Made by a program: the position numbers and the translations under genes
NCBI RefSeq assembly: GCF_051020985.1
Contig: NC_134999.1
Location: forward strand, 19,473,660 to 19,537,659
Source of the DNA: Nomia melanderi
Taxonomy: Eukaryota > Arthropoda > Insecta > Hymenoptera > Halictidae
Direction of reading: 5' to 3'
DNA length: 64,000 bases
Notes under the pieces: model-generated
The model's database searches: none
What the model saw: the letters and a program-made list of their open reading frames with translations, nothing else
What the model was told of the DNA's origin: nothing
Shown: piece after piece, positions 35,067-47,760 of the stretch
How positions within the stretch are numbered: the stretch's first letter is position 1
Layout of the letters: each line of letters opens with the position of its first letter

Positions 35067-38000
35067 AATTGGTTCGTCGGGGTCGTCACCGAGCAGTTCC
35101 ACGGCGGAGGGTCGAGCAGATTTCGAAATTCCTCGGTTCACCGTATTCATTAAGGAAGCCCGAGACGCCCTAGTAGAATATGCACGATCGGCGCTCCGCT
35201 ATGACAATATTAAGCGAGGCACAGGGACAGTAATTTTGATAATGCAAAGCTTGATGCGGTTACCAGTTGGCTCCTATCGATTTTGTATCGCAGGCGCCAT
35301 CGTAAAGCAATCGCGCCGCAGATCGGCTTCAATTAATCTAATTCCCTCTGGGTCACGAATTCGAGCAATTTCGCGATATTGTTTCCACCCTCGAAAACAA
35401 TAGCCATTTTTTACCGATCGAATCGTTCTTACATTTTCACCGTGGATCAACATTCTCGTCGTGCACGCGTCTCGAATGCGTCTCCACGATTATTTTCGTT
35501 TCGTCTCCGAGGAATCTTCTCAGAGGGACACGGGGTAGTTTTCATTGCGCCGCGCAAGGGAAAACTCGCGTTATTATGGCACGGCTCGGTGGAAGCGGCG
35601 TTTTATGTAACAAAATATTGGACCTCGTACGAGGTGCTTGTTACGTTCCGTCTCATTTGTTACGAAATGAAACGTGAGGGCGGTCCGGGAGGCTGAGGAT
35701 GGGAGGATGAGGCTATCACCTTTTTTCCAGAGTACATAAAACACGCCGGAGAGGAAAGATTCCCTTGGACTTCTTCGGAGTAGGTCTCGCAGAAATTCAC
35801 GAAACTCTTTGGCCATCGTTTCGACCGTGAATCCATCTTGTACGCGACAGAAGAAAAATTACCATTTCTCTCGGAGAGTGTACATAAGAAAAACAAAAGG
35901 GGGAGAATAACATTTCCCGCGCGAGCAAAAAATTCTCCGGATAAATCAAGCGAGACGGGACGCTCGTTCTTGATATATTAGATCCATCACTCTTTATTGG
36001 CTGAATTAGAAATTATTAGGGGCTCGATGGGCCGCCATCTTGGCGCGAAGAAAGGTAACGAATCGCGTTCGAGTTCCACGACGAGCGAAACGATAAATTT
36101 GACGATTGTCAGCTCGGTTTCGGGGGAATTTACGCTTCGAGGTCCTTCACCGGTGATTGTTGTTCCCATTGTCTTCCGTCGTGGCACGTCGAACCGGTCG
36201 GCGTTAATTAATTTCGTTGACGGTCGCGCGAGCGCGCATGATCGGTCGTAGTCGGCGGCGGATGAACAGAAGCGGCCGGATTCTGTATTCTAATTAAGAT
36301 TACTTTGGCCCCGCTTAGGGCGCGACAATTACGCCGCGATGTTAATTAGACGTTAATTATATCCGCCGATACGGTGTCTCGGCCGCGTACGCAGTTGAAA
36401 TAACGCCACGGCCCGTTCCTCGTTCGAAAAATCTCTCATGGGCGCGCCTTCCGTCCGTGACAATGATGCCCGCTAATTAGGGCCGTTTTTCACGCACCGT
36501 GACTCCCCAACGGAAGCCTCCGAATTGATATTTCTTCATCGATAATATAATTCTGTTGCAACCGCTGCGTCGACGACGGCGATGCCTCTTTACGCGGATT
36601 GCAAGGTGATCTCGTTTTTCTTGAGGATTATGTTGGCAATCGATGGGCAAAAAGTCGACGAGGTTTAATGAAATTATATATGTAACGCAATGGTGAACAC
36701 CGATTAATAATGCGGGAGAATGTAATTAATGGAGAAAAACGCAGATTTGTACCTTTTCAGTGGAACTCGTAATCGGATAAGTTGTGGCTGATGTTACCAT
36801 GTTAGATTTCATTGAGTGTTCACTTAGGTTTTACTAAAAAAAAAAACTAACCAGCCACTGACGAGTGTACTCCATCGAATAAACGTCGAACTGACGCGGT
36901 AATAACGAGAGATAGTTAACGAAGAACTTTCTTCCCGATTTGAAGAGCAAACAGAATAGTCCGCGCGTCGTTATCGAGTCCGTTTGAATAAGGAGCGTTT
37001 AATTAATTAGGATCACGGGGGAAACACGTTCGCCGTCGAATATTTAAATCCATCGGAATTGCATAAGGAGGTCAGACGCTAATAAGCAGCCTGAAATCAT
37101 CGTTCACGAGGAGGACGCGTAATGTGCGCGCCCCAGATGCACGCGGCCGGCCTTACGTCGGCGATTCACTTCCTGCGCAATCAGGCCCGATCAATGAATG
37201 CTTGAATGCCTTCTTATTCGATCTCATAATGAACGTCAATCTTCGATTAATTTGTCCCCCCGCGAAAAAGCACGGAATTACCATGAAAAATCGACTCCTC
37301 GAGGATCCCGGGGAATCGAGGTTCTCCGAGCCTAATGATTTGGTAATTGTACTTAGACGCGATCGATATTATCCTCCTTAGCGAGTCAATTAATATTTGA
37401 AATAGTCAATTCTATTCTCTTTCTTAACTTCTATCAACTGTACTGTTGCACTATTTTTTCTAACCAACTATTCGTTGGTAAATGTTGAACACTCGAAAGC
37501 GATAGAATCATTTTTCGTAGAACAATCAAGGGATTCGATTAGAATAATGAAAAAAACGCGATGAATGGAGTATTGCTCAAGGTAACAAGAGTTTCGCTAA
37601 TCGAGAAGTATAAACATCCGCGCGTCCCTGTTAACGCGGTTTCTCTCGTGTTCCACTTCCTTTCACTAGTGACTAATAATCGCGAGAAGTCGATATTATC
37701 TCGACCGTAAACATTTTATCCGTGCAAATCGTTCCCAGCTAATTTTCCAAGTGCGATTTCGTATCGGTGAACGCGGCCGGGATCGTTCGCCGTAGAAAAC
37801 TGTTCGCCGAAACAAAACTTTCGAACGTCGGGATCCTTTCTTTCTTTCCTTTTTTTCCCCGCCCCGTAATGGGTGTCTTAATAAGGAGCGCGAGAGCTCT
37901 GGATGGAATTCACGGTTAGCTGGTTCAGCGATGATTAAACGCCGGCGGAATCAGCTTACTCCTAATTCGTCGCGTCATAATACGGGGAACGACGTGTTCT

Positions 38001-40049
38001 TGAGACGTATCACGGTCTCCTGATTACTTTGGAGTTATGCTGCTGCTTCCGGGAGACGTTTCCAACCATGTGAATTTTGCAACATAGTCCAAAGGACGTT
38101 GCTGCCGTTCAGCTTCCGGTGGAATTTATTAAACGCACGATTTCGCAACATTTTATACTCGCCCGTTTAGAATCGGCAGCAGCTCGTGCTCGGAAACTAT
38201 ACGAATCCTTTAGAATTACCCCCTGCTGGAAGCTTCCTAGCACGCAGATTTTGAAAACCGTGTCAAGAATCTAGATTCCGTTTACTGTCCTGCATAATGC
38301 ATTAAAAGGAACCGTTCCGAACATTTTATTAATATCCTCGAACGTGGCGCACCATATTCTCGTGCACCACAGTGCCGGTTCGCCGGCGCTGCCAAACACT
38401 TCCGGAGGACCGTTCGAAATGCATAAAATTTAGGAATGGCCCGCCTAATGAACCATCTTCCACTTAAAGTTTCATGGAATACATTAAAACAAATTGCGCC
38501 ATGAATTCCGGCGGTGCGTCGTAGAATATAGGTGAACGTGTTTCTGGGTCGCGAAGAGACTCGCGGACGGGGTTTTTACAATGAACGAGATGCGAACGCG
38601 ACGGTTCCGCCGAGGAGATGGATGTTCCTCGGGTCCGATTACACTTTCGCGACCGTTCGCTTTGGCATGTCGCACGGAAGATCCCTCTCGAGGAATTACG
38701 TTAAGACACTTGAGTTCTCGAGACACACCTGAGCATGTACTCTAGAATTGTGTACGGGACTCATTTGGAGAGGCCACTCGGGAATTATGGGCGTATTTTC
38801 AAAGGCGGGGCGAGGAAAATGTTGTCGCGTTAGCATAGAGATAGCCGGCGTTTCCTCTTTCGGTCGGGGGTCAGAGTCTGAAGGGCCCTTTATTCGAGAA
38901 ATGTATTTTTCCGCCTGCTCGTCCCGCGGAAATGGAAGCAACGCGCAGAAATTTCAAGAGCCTGCGGAACAGCTGCCCCCCGGAAAAGGTACACAAAGCT
39001 TGCCGGCCGCGGGGTTCGAAGGGACAGGGGGTAGTTTCACCCTCTATCGGCCAGAGATTACCCAGAACCCTCTTAAGGGAACGTTAGTCCTCGATTAACG
39101 TCTTCCGCGGAACCGAAAGGTGGGAGCGGAAAACTGTTTGTACACACTTAACCCAGTTAAACGCGCACACGGCCCGCCGGGAATCGATGTATCTGTCCGG
39201 GGGATTATTAAAGAACGCTCCTCGAAACTCCTGACCACCGACTAGCTCTTCTAATTGCGAGGAATCCTCCCTTTGTTCTTGAAGATCTTCGCCGCGTCGC
39301 TCGCAGCTCGGAATCGTCGGAGTCGCGCGAGAAAGTTCTAAGATAAAAATTCCTCGCGAACCGTCGAGACATTTCTGGGATAAGGATTCTTTTGGAATTT
39401 CACTTTTCGTATTTCTTGGATAGAAAGTTCTTTAAATCAGGAAATATCTGATAGAACTTCGGCTTTCGCTGGACACGCTGAGATATTTCAGGATTCCCGT
39501 TTAACAGGGATTACCATTGTAAATCTTAGTTAACCGGAACATAACTCATACAGATGTAATCAGCAGCAGGTAGTAGCGATGTAAATCAGTTTATTGGGCA
39601 ATCAAACGGGCTAGGAGTAATTAACGATTGTTCGGACCCTGTAGAACGAATGGAGGAGGAATCGAATTCGAGAATTCCAAGAGGAACAAGTAGAATATAA
39701 AGAGAAACTTATCGGAAGATATAATACGAGTTACGAATGGATTCCTTTCCCTCGATTAAATGGATTCATGATTATCGGGAAAGTACAATGGACTGTTTTC
39801 GCGAAAAACGGGTGTACTGGAAGCATTGTGTTCGTGAGAATCTCTGGAACATCCTCTCCGATGCAAATGCCGCCTAGAAAACTCGGTTACGCCTCCGACT
39901 TAAAATAAGATTGAGCGTGCGCGTTCTAACCGGGTACGTAGGCCGATTTAATGCAGTAAGAAGCGGATTTGAAAAAAGTCCACCCACGTCTAATCTATTT
40001 TTTTCAACTTCATCCTCGTTGTTGCTAACCGAATACCCCGACAAATTCA

Positions 40050-40073
40050 TCCTCCTCCTCCTCCTCCTCCTCC
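40050..40073. repeat. (CCT)n microsatellite
   Basis: Eight CCT triplets in a row within the long intron. Confidence 0.9.
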
Positions 40074-40979
40074 GATTTACATTTTTGCCCCTGTTCCGTA
40101 AATTGTAACATGATTTCCATGAGCATTACGTATACATGAGGCGATTATTTCTCACGAGAGGCCATTGTCTCGTATGCAGGTTTCACTTAACACAATTTAA
40201 CTTGAAACGCCGGTCGAAGTTTCTTCCTTTTCGCGTTTCGTCTTTGAATCCGCACGACAACCACGTCGCATATATTAAATTCCTCGAAATAACACTCGGC
40301 AATTTCGAGAGATTCTTGTTTGAGACTATAGAATGATTTACGACCGAGAGAAAGAGATCAAAGAGAATATCAATCAGAGACAAATTTTAGTGACACTTTC
40401 CTTTGATTTCACTTTGAATATTGATGTAATTCTGCCACGTTGTGGATATATAGGTAGAGTATCGCGACTTCCACGCACAGTTCGACAGAAAACAACAAGC
40501 CTCGGCTAGACATTACCCGACACGATCTAATTTGTGTATTCTGAAAATATCCGGGCGAGATGGACGAGCAGAACCGGGTCGGAATCGAGCTGAATCAGCA
40601 TTCGTTGACACTGATCCGCCGACGGAAATAAGTGTAAGGAATACTTTTTATAACGGCCGATCGATAGGGGCATGGCACGTATATTCTATTTTCGTGGACG
40701 TGCTGCGGATCAACTTGTTGACGAAACCACGAAAATACCGGGAACACCAACGAATCCGGTATCGGTGCGATATGAATCTCGCAGGAATAACAACAATGTC
40801 GAAAACAAAAATATTTATTCGATAGATATATAGATAGACGCTAAAAATGTTCTACATAAAAATTCCAGTAAACGCATCACAAACGCGATCAAGCAAACAA
40901 TTTAATTCACATTAGAAATTATTACTGTAGCAACGAAGATTGAATTGAAAGAAATTAATTGATCGTAAAGAAATATTAA

Positions 40980-41204
40980 CCCTTTGCACTCGAGAGGCGA
41001 CTCCCAATCGTCAAATGATTTGATCCAGCAAAATTATAAATGTTGGTATTTGCCATTAATCTTTGTATACTGCATCAGTACATGAAATATTAAAAGAAAA
41101 TAGTTTTGTTACCTAATTTATGTATGGTTTCTTGTTAGAATCTTGTCTATATCTAATTAGAAAGTATAGAATATTTCAAGTTAAAAACTTTCGAGTGCAA
41201 GGGG
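40980..41204. mobile_element. TTAA MITE, family A, copy 1
   Basis: Starts CCCTTTGCACTCGA and ends TCGAGTGCAAGGGG, with TTAA on both sides (40976-40979 and 41205-41208). It is 225 bp and non-coding. The terminal CCC and TTAA duplication are typical of piggyBac-type elements. Relatives lie at 47542, 52836, 57372 and 61930. Confidence 0.8.
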
Positions 41205-42249
41205 TTAATGATATCGCACTTCGTCGGACACTTGTTTTTCTTTTGGCTTTCAAGGGAAATCCAAGGGAACAAAGGGAATGACATAAATCTTCAGTGGACA
41301 GATTAATATTCTATCAAGCGCGGCGCGACTTTTCCTCGCGATAATCTATCGTGATGCGACGTAGAGTACACCGTGAGGCTAGACCCGAGGCTGTCGACAT
41401 TGTTGGAAGCGTCCCGGAGGTTGAGAGGCTGCGATGCCCAGAAACTTGCTTCTTAAACACAGGCGAGGCGGCTCGTAATGCTTTAATGGACCACTGACAG
41501 TGTTCTTAATTACCGGCGAGATGAAAAAGTCAATAATGATAGCTGGCCGGTCGCGAGAACCTCGACTTTTGCTACGCTCGCCGGCGAGCAGACTCTGTCG
41601 GATTACGTCCCAGTCCTTTGTGAAAAGTAGCGGGATACCGGGGAAAAATGATCGAGTAAATGAGTCACCTTAAATTACTTTCCGTGCGAATCGGAATTCC
41701 TCCTTTTAATGGGGGGATATTAACTTCTCGCGTTTGCTGGCAATGAAGAGAGAGATGAGAAGATTAGTTCATTTTTCTTTTTCTTTTAATGATTTATCTC
41801 GGATAGAAGTTTTAACGTTAATTCATCGAAAATGGCGGAAACAGGTTCCTCGAACTTTCTGCGTGAACGATCGAGGACTCTATTTCCGTCGTCACGCTCA
41901 TTCTTTCTGCTCGTTCGTAACCATTCGATTTCATCGCTGCAGTGATTAGATGCACGCTGCGTGTGCATTCTTCTCGCGCTGCATTCATACTTTTGCATAT
42001 TTCACACCTGTGCACACATCGTTCCAAGGCTGCATATTTTCATGAGTTCTCAGCGTACGACTATGTTTGAAATTCAAACGAGGAGGGATTACAGTGTATG
42101 AGAACCTAATGGAGATGATATTTTATTTCTCCTCTAATGCCGTTTTTGAACCACGTTCAACGGACCGCTCAGAATCTCTGACTAATCTCTTCGAACTGTC
42201 TTGAACACTCCGCGCTGCTCTCCTAAACGATCTTGGTCATGTTGGTCAA

Positions 42250-42560
42250 ACTTTTCGAAGTTGTTGACTTTTGGGAATCCCTCGGGAGGCCTACGGGATT
42301 CCTGGATGGGCTCTTTAGGACCTCTGGCAGGTTCTCAGGGTTCTCGGATGAGACTCGAGCGTCTCTAGTGGGTCCTTAGGCTTTCTGGATGATCCTCTAA
42401 GAATCTCGGGGGACACATACTGATCGTTAGCATGTGAATGCAGCGATCCTCCCCTGATGACACTCAGAGGATCGTTCCCTGATGATCTCTAACATCTCTC
42501 GATGAAATTCGTCAAGCATTCTCAACTGTTGAAGGTTTCTTGGTGGTTCTCGAAGGATAA
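42250..42560. repeat. Degenerate short-unit repeat
   Basis: Variants of TCTCGGATGA, TTCTGGATGAT and CCCTGATGA recur at irregular short spacing for about 300 bp. No fixed period was obvious by eye. It looks like a decayed minisatellite. Confidence 0.4.
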
Positions 42561-42701
42561 CTAATGATTCTTGGGAACGTTTGCCCTTCAAAGCTCTTCG
42601 ATAATTAGTAGATACTTCTAATCTTCAGCTTTATATCATCTCCGATTCTTATCGAAGATTCCCATCGCAATTTAGTACAATGCAACATTAATCTTCATTA
42701 A

Positions 42702-42918
42702 CACTAGAACTACCGAGCATTTAATACGATTAATATGCAATTCCCATAAAAATTGTAACGATAGATTATTTTCAGTTTCTTCAGATATTCATTATAGTAC
42801 TGAAATGAAATAATTTATTTTCAAAATCATTTCGAATATTCAATGCTTCGAAGATATCAATAATTGCTAAACAAAACAATCGAAACCAGTCATTTTGACT
42901 GGTACCGTAGTTCTAGCG
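42702..42918. mobile_element. TTAA MITE, family B, copy 2
   Basis: Begins CACTAGAACTACCG and ends near CGTAGTTCTAGCG, flanked by perfect TTAA (42698-42701 and 42919-42922). The palindrome CCAGTCATTTTGACTGG sits by the right end. It is the inverted counterpart of 26482-26665 and shares the long internal stretch around TCTTCAGATATTCATTATAG. Confidence 0.8.
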
Positions 42919-43465
42919 TTAAGAGAAACTTAATTCCCCAACATCTTATTTATTTATCGTTACTCTATTCCTCAAACGTTCCTTCGACGAACTCACCTCT
43001 GCATTCCCAGCAACGAAATTCGAGACGAGAATCAACGAATCCGAAAGAAAAGCGGCGATCGCCGGCTCTGCCTCGTGGTCCGCGCGCAGATAGGCTTAAG
43101 CACTGGTGCGGTTTTCGGTTCCGGACAGCGGTTTCCGGTATCCGGGAGTCGCCGATTGGCCGCCGGTTATCCGCCGTGGTTCTGGAACACGGATTGACCC
43201 AGTTGTTTCCGAAAAGGGGTAGCGCGCGGGCGAACGCACCGTCGTCGACCGTGTTTCCTTTGACGTTTCGCGGATTGCTGGCAGGCAGCCGGTTTAATTT
43301 ACCGTCAGCCGCGCCGTTTTATTTCCTTTCGACCGACCCGGGGACCGAAATGAATTCGACCGTGTTCGTAATTACGACGTCAATCCGCTCCGTTCCCTCC
43401 CCCGCCCCCTCGCGTCTTCCTTTTGAGGGAGACGAAAGGGTGGCGTCCCTGCGTCCCGAACGAAA

Positions 43466-43500
43466 CTCTCACTCTCTCTCACTCTCTCTCTCTCCCTTTC
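43466..43500. repeat. (CT)n microsatellite
   Basis: Interrupted CT dinucleotide run in CpG-rich intronic sequence. It is responsible for a Ser/Leu-rich open frame. Confidence 0.85.
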
Positions 43501-46500
43501 TCTGTTGCCGCCTTCGAAGACAGGGGGATACAAAGTATTTTTAAAAGTATGAGACTGATCAAGGTAGACGATGCTTGGCGGAACGACGGAGAACGCCGAG
43601 CGTAGTCTTGGAAACCTAGCCAGACGGTTTTTATCCAGCTTTTCAAGATTTCCTTCATCGCGACGATGACAGATGCGTGGGTGCTGCATTGTTACGTCTA
43701 GCAAGGGGCGACGTTACGGTTGTTTCTACGAAATGTAATAATAATATCGAAAACTTGTTGGTTCGGATCCATCGCGAATGTCTAGGAAGGCGTTGAATAA
43801 GGAAGATTGATGGGGAAAGTAATATTAGCGAGCAGGTAGCAGAAATTTATGCGAGTTCAAAGTTCCCTTGACAAGTTTAAAGATAGTTGAATGAAATTTA
43901 TGGTTCCCTCTCGGTGCTCGCGGAAAATTGAAAATGAAATGGAATTTTGTTGGATTCTGTTGGGCGTCGTATTAGGAGAGTTTTAATTCGAAGGGACGGC
44001 TTTAAACGGTTTTAAGGTGGTTTGATCGGTATGTCGGTCAATATGTTAATTGTCGGATTTCAGACGGAATGTGGCCCCGCGTCGAGCCGTAATTGGGTGA
44101 TTGGCCAGAACAAGCGGGCAAGTTCGGCCAATAAAAGTGTCTCGAAATTAATCTAAGCTCTCGCGAGCGCGTTACGCCCGATTCGTGTCGGCTGTTCTCG
44201 TTATCAGGCATTACTTCATATCCTGTGAACTTGCTATCCGGGACGCTTATCAGCGCGTGATACAATTTCTGCGAGAATCCCACTGGGTTCGCTTAACCGG
44301 ATCCCTTCAATTCGTAATATTATTAATAAACTCCGTTGCTCGCGGAGTATTCCGGAACCAGCTGCAACCTCGCTCGTATCTCCCGTGGAAACAGGAACAA
44401 AGAAATCTTTTTCGAATAACGTCCCGAATACATTTATTCAAAAGTTTTCTAACCGTTGCATGGCGAGTTGGACTTGCTTTACAATTAAATTCTTATTTCG
44501 AACAAATCCATCACTTTGTAGCGTGGATTCGTTGGTAATCACGAACATTGAAATGAAGACTATTCTAACAGATCGTTGAAGAGTTTCTCTTTTTCGCTGC
44601 AACTTCGCAACAGAGTACACAAGTAAACTGTCCGCGTACCGTGGAACGATCGGTGAAAGATGAATGAAAATTTGATCGGATAAGAGGGTAAGAAGTTCTA
44701 ATAAAGTCTCGGTTATTCAAACATTTGCCCGTCGCCAATCCGCTTCCGCAAACACCGGCGATCTCTTCTTGTTCAAACTTTTCGCTGATTGCACAATTAT
44801 TGCAATTTCGGTGCGGTCTTCCGATCGATAGGTACACCGGATGCGTTTCCGTCCGTTCTATTGACAGATTTTCATTCGAGTTTGCTTTTTCCTTTTTCCT
44901 AGCAGCGTTTCATTTTCGGCGGGATTGAATACACGCGATTTCCCGCGAGAGATTCACCGGAGTCACGCGGCGGACCGCGGTGAACCCGGCCGGCGCATTT
45001 GAAACGCGACAAGAAAGCCCGAAACGCGGTAGAAAAATTACTTCCGGTCCGGTTGGTCGCTGTTTAGCAATATCTTTCGTCCACGATCTCGACCGTAATC
45101 CATCTGACGATCTATTCTCCGGCTATTTTCGTACGGTCGTATTCCTCGCTCGAGCACGAGGAAATTCGAAAGGCTTTCTCCGATTTTCGTGAATAGAACA
45201 TTAAACACTAAAGAATTCTCTCGTTAGGATTCTTCCAGTTAAAATTTCTGTTTGCTTCATTCAAGATGGATAATAGGAAAGAGCTGAACTTCATTAGAAG
45301 ACTCGAATAAAACGATCGAAGGGGCATTGAGAATAAAATTTACACGACAAATGTTTCGTCACTGCAAAAGGGTTGTTTTAAATTCAATGTCACAGTGAAC
45401 GCGAGAACAACGAACACAAGGAACAAAAAATACACGCTCGACATCAAAGTGGTCCGCCTGGTTATTTTTATTTCACCGTTGCGGCCCTTGTTTATTTTAC
45501 AATTACGCAACTCCGGCTCCCTAACCCTCTGTTTACCCCTCGTGTTCCCGTTATTAACTGTTTCGGAACATGTCGAAACATCGAGATTCCGTTTACGCCG
45601 CGAGGAGGAGAACCCCCGACGTGAGAGAGCGTTCAGCGACTCGTCTGAAAAGTTTGAACGTCAGATCTCTTGACGCCTTTGTGGCGTTCGTTTTTCTTCT
45701 TTTTTCTTCTTCCGGGGGAGTGGCGTCGTGATAATTAACAAAAAGAGGGTGCGAGGTTGAACGAGGGTGGCACTCGACTCGAACACCCCTGTAGTGGTTC
45801 GCCGATAACGTTTTCCTGGATTTCCTGAGGGTGAGCTCTCTCGCCCTGTCTCCCTCTCTCGCGCACCCATCCCCCTGAATTTCGTCAGCGCGCCCCTATT
45901 CTTCCGTCACGGATGGGAAAAGATCAACCTTTTCCGAGAACAGTGATAATGTTTCCACGGTTGAAACTCCGCTCGACGGTTCTCATCGAATATTGACGTT
46001 CGAGCGGAATTTATTGAAATATTCTGAAATAGTTGAAATTCCCTTTTTCTCGACGCGATAACGTCGGTGCTAGAGAATTCAATGATTTTTTTCTAATTGA
46101 ACGAACCCTCCGAATCGTACAGCGATTTTATATAACTTTATTAGATTCTAATATTCGCGTCACGTTGAAACGGAATGTTGATCATTTTTCAGCCGGATAT
46201 TCGAGGCTTTAACGAATGTAAAATTCAGTCAATTTCGCCGATTTTCCCGCGGACGTTTAATGGAAAATGCACGCGAAAATCGGATATCACGGCGATCCGA
46301 TCGGATCCGATTTATGGACCATTGATAAATACACTTTTCTCGTCGCGGAAAAACGAATTTTTCCGGCGCTTTTCAGTCGGACGAGAAGCCGGTCCAGTTC
46401 GGCCTGGAAGAAATCATTTAATCCCGAAAGCAATTTCTATCACTACGCGGCACTCGAAATTACGACTCGCATTACAGCCCGGGCACCGACTTACTCGTTC

Positions 46501-47230
46501 AGCTGATCCGGCATTTTCCTTTTTCACGTCCGGAAATAAATTGCTCTCGCTAAGTGCTCGCGGAAGTTATTTTTTGCCCGGAGATATTGCTGATTTACCA
46601 TTTTCCCCAGCGTGCTGGAAAATGAACAGTATAAACAACTCGGTTTTCTTCTTTTTTCGACCGTGTCATCCTCCACTTCTCCCGGCCATTAAAATTCGTG
46701 CAGTTTGAAATACTTAACCGTTCATTTTTCCGGTATATTCCAAATTTTATTTAAACATTTCACCGTATTTAATTTCTTAACAAATGGCATCGAAAAGTGT
46801 TACATTTCCATGTGAATTTGTTTGAATTTTCCTAAACATTGATTTTAGACGAGATCTTTTGCTAGAAGATTCACGGTTGTGATAAGTAGAATCAGTCAGC
46901 AGCGATCAGACAAGTGAATCGTGTCCTGTTCTACTGCAGAATCCCTGGAAATTCAAACCTGAAAGAAAATATTATCCCACATTCTCATATCGAGTTTTGA
47001 TGTGGATTCACCCTTATTCAAGTTTCATCCCCAATTCAACTTGACAACGGAAATTCTGTTCGCCGGAAAGGGCGCAACAAGGCACGGAGGCGTACGCATC
47101 GGCTGAGCCGTAAAAGTTTACCTGTCCCGTGAAAGGATACGTCGACGTCGCGAAAAGCCGATAGTTCTGTCATTAATTCTGCTTCGTTAGAAGTTCGAGC
47201 ACGCTCCCCACCTCCTCCCTCAGGCTGCAC

Positions 47231-47274
47231 GCAGAGAAAGAGAGTGAGAGAAAGAGAGTGAGAGAGAGAGAGGG
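47231..47274. repeat. (GA)n microsatellite
   Basis: Interrupted GA dinucleotide run in the long intron. Confidence 0.85.
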
Positions 47275-47541
47275 ACTCGAATTAATTCTGTTTTCGAGGA
47301 GAAGTGCGCTGCAGTGCAGCCAATTGCATCCTGGAGTGTCTCGGCGCCCTGTTCCGTCTTGTTCAATGGTATCCTTGGCTCGTAATTAACATAAATGATC
47401 AGCTTACGACTGTGCTGGGAACATTTCATCTTTCCAACGCATTGTTCGAGGACTTCATCTTTTGGAAGATCGCAAAGCTAGGTTGACGTAACCGAAAGTG
47501 GCAAGGATTGAATCTTCTTCGATCATCAACTATATAATTAA

Positions 47542-47760
47542 CCCTTTGCATTCGAGAATATTTTTCTCAACAAATATTCATTATGATGTTTTTTTACAAC
47601 TGACCTAAAGAAATACCCTGCATAAATTAAATAACAGAACTATTTTATTTCGACGTTCCGTATGTTGATACATTAAATGAAATGTAATATTGAATTTTAA
47701 ATTTTACCATTTTATTGGGTCAAAAGTGGCGACTGAAAGGCGTCCCTCGAGTGCAAAGGG
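47542..47760. mobile_element. TTAA MITE, family A, copy 2
   Basis: Starts CCCTTTGCATTCGA and ends CTCGAGTGCAAAGGG, flanked by TTAA (47538-47541 and 47761-47764). It is 219 bp and non-coding. Confidence 0.82.

Noticed and set aside
42864..43544. 226-codon plus-strand open frame
   Set aside because: It starts inside a MITE, crosses CpG-rich stop-poor sequence and a CT repeat, and shows no recognisable domain.
46175..46708. 177-codon plus-strand open frame
   Set aside because: Intronic, no homology recognised, ordinary composition for the CpG-rich intron.
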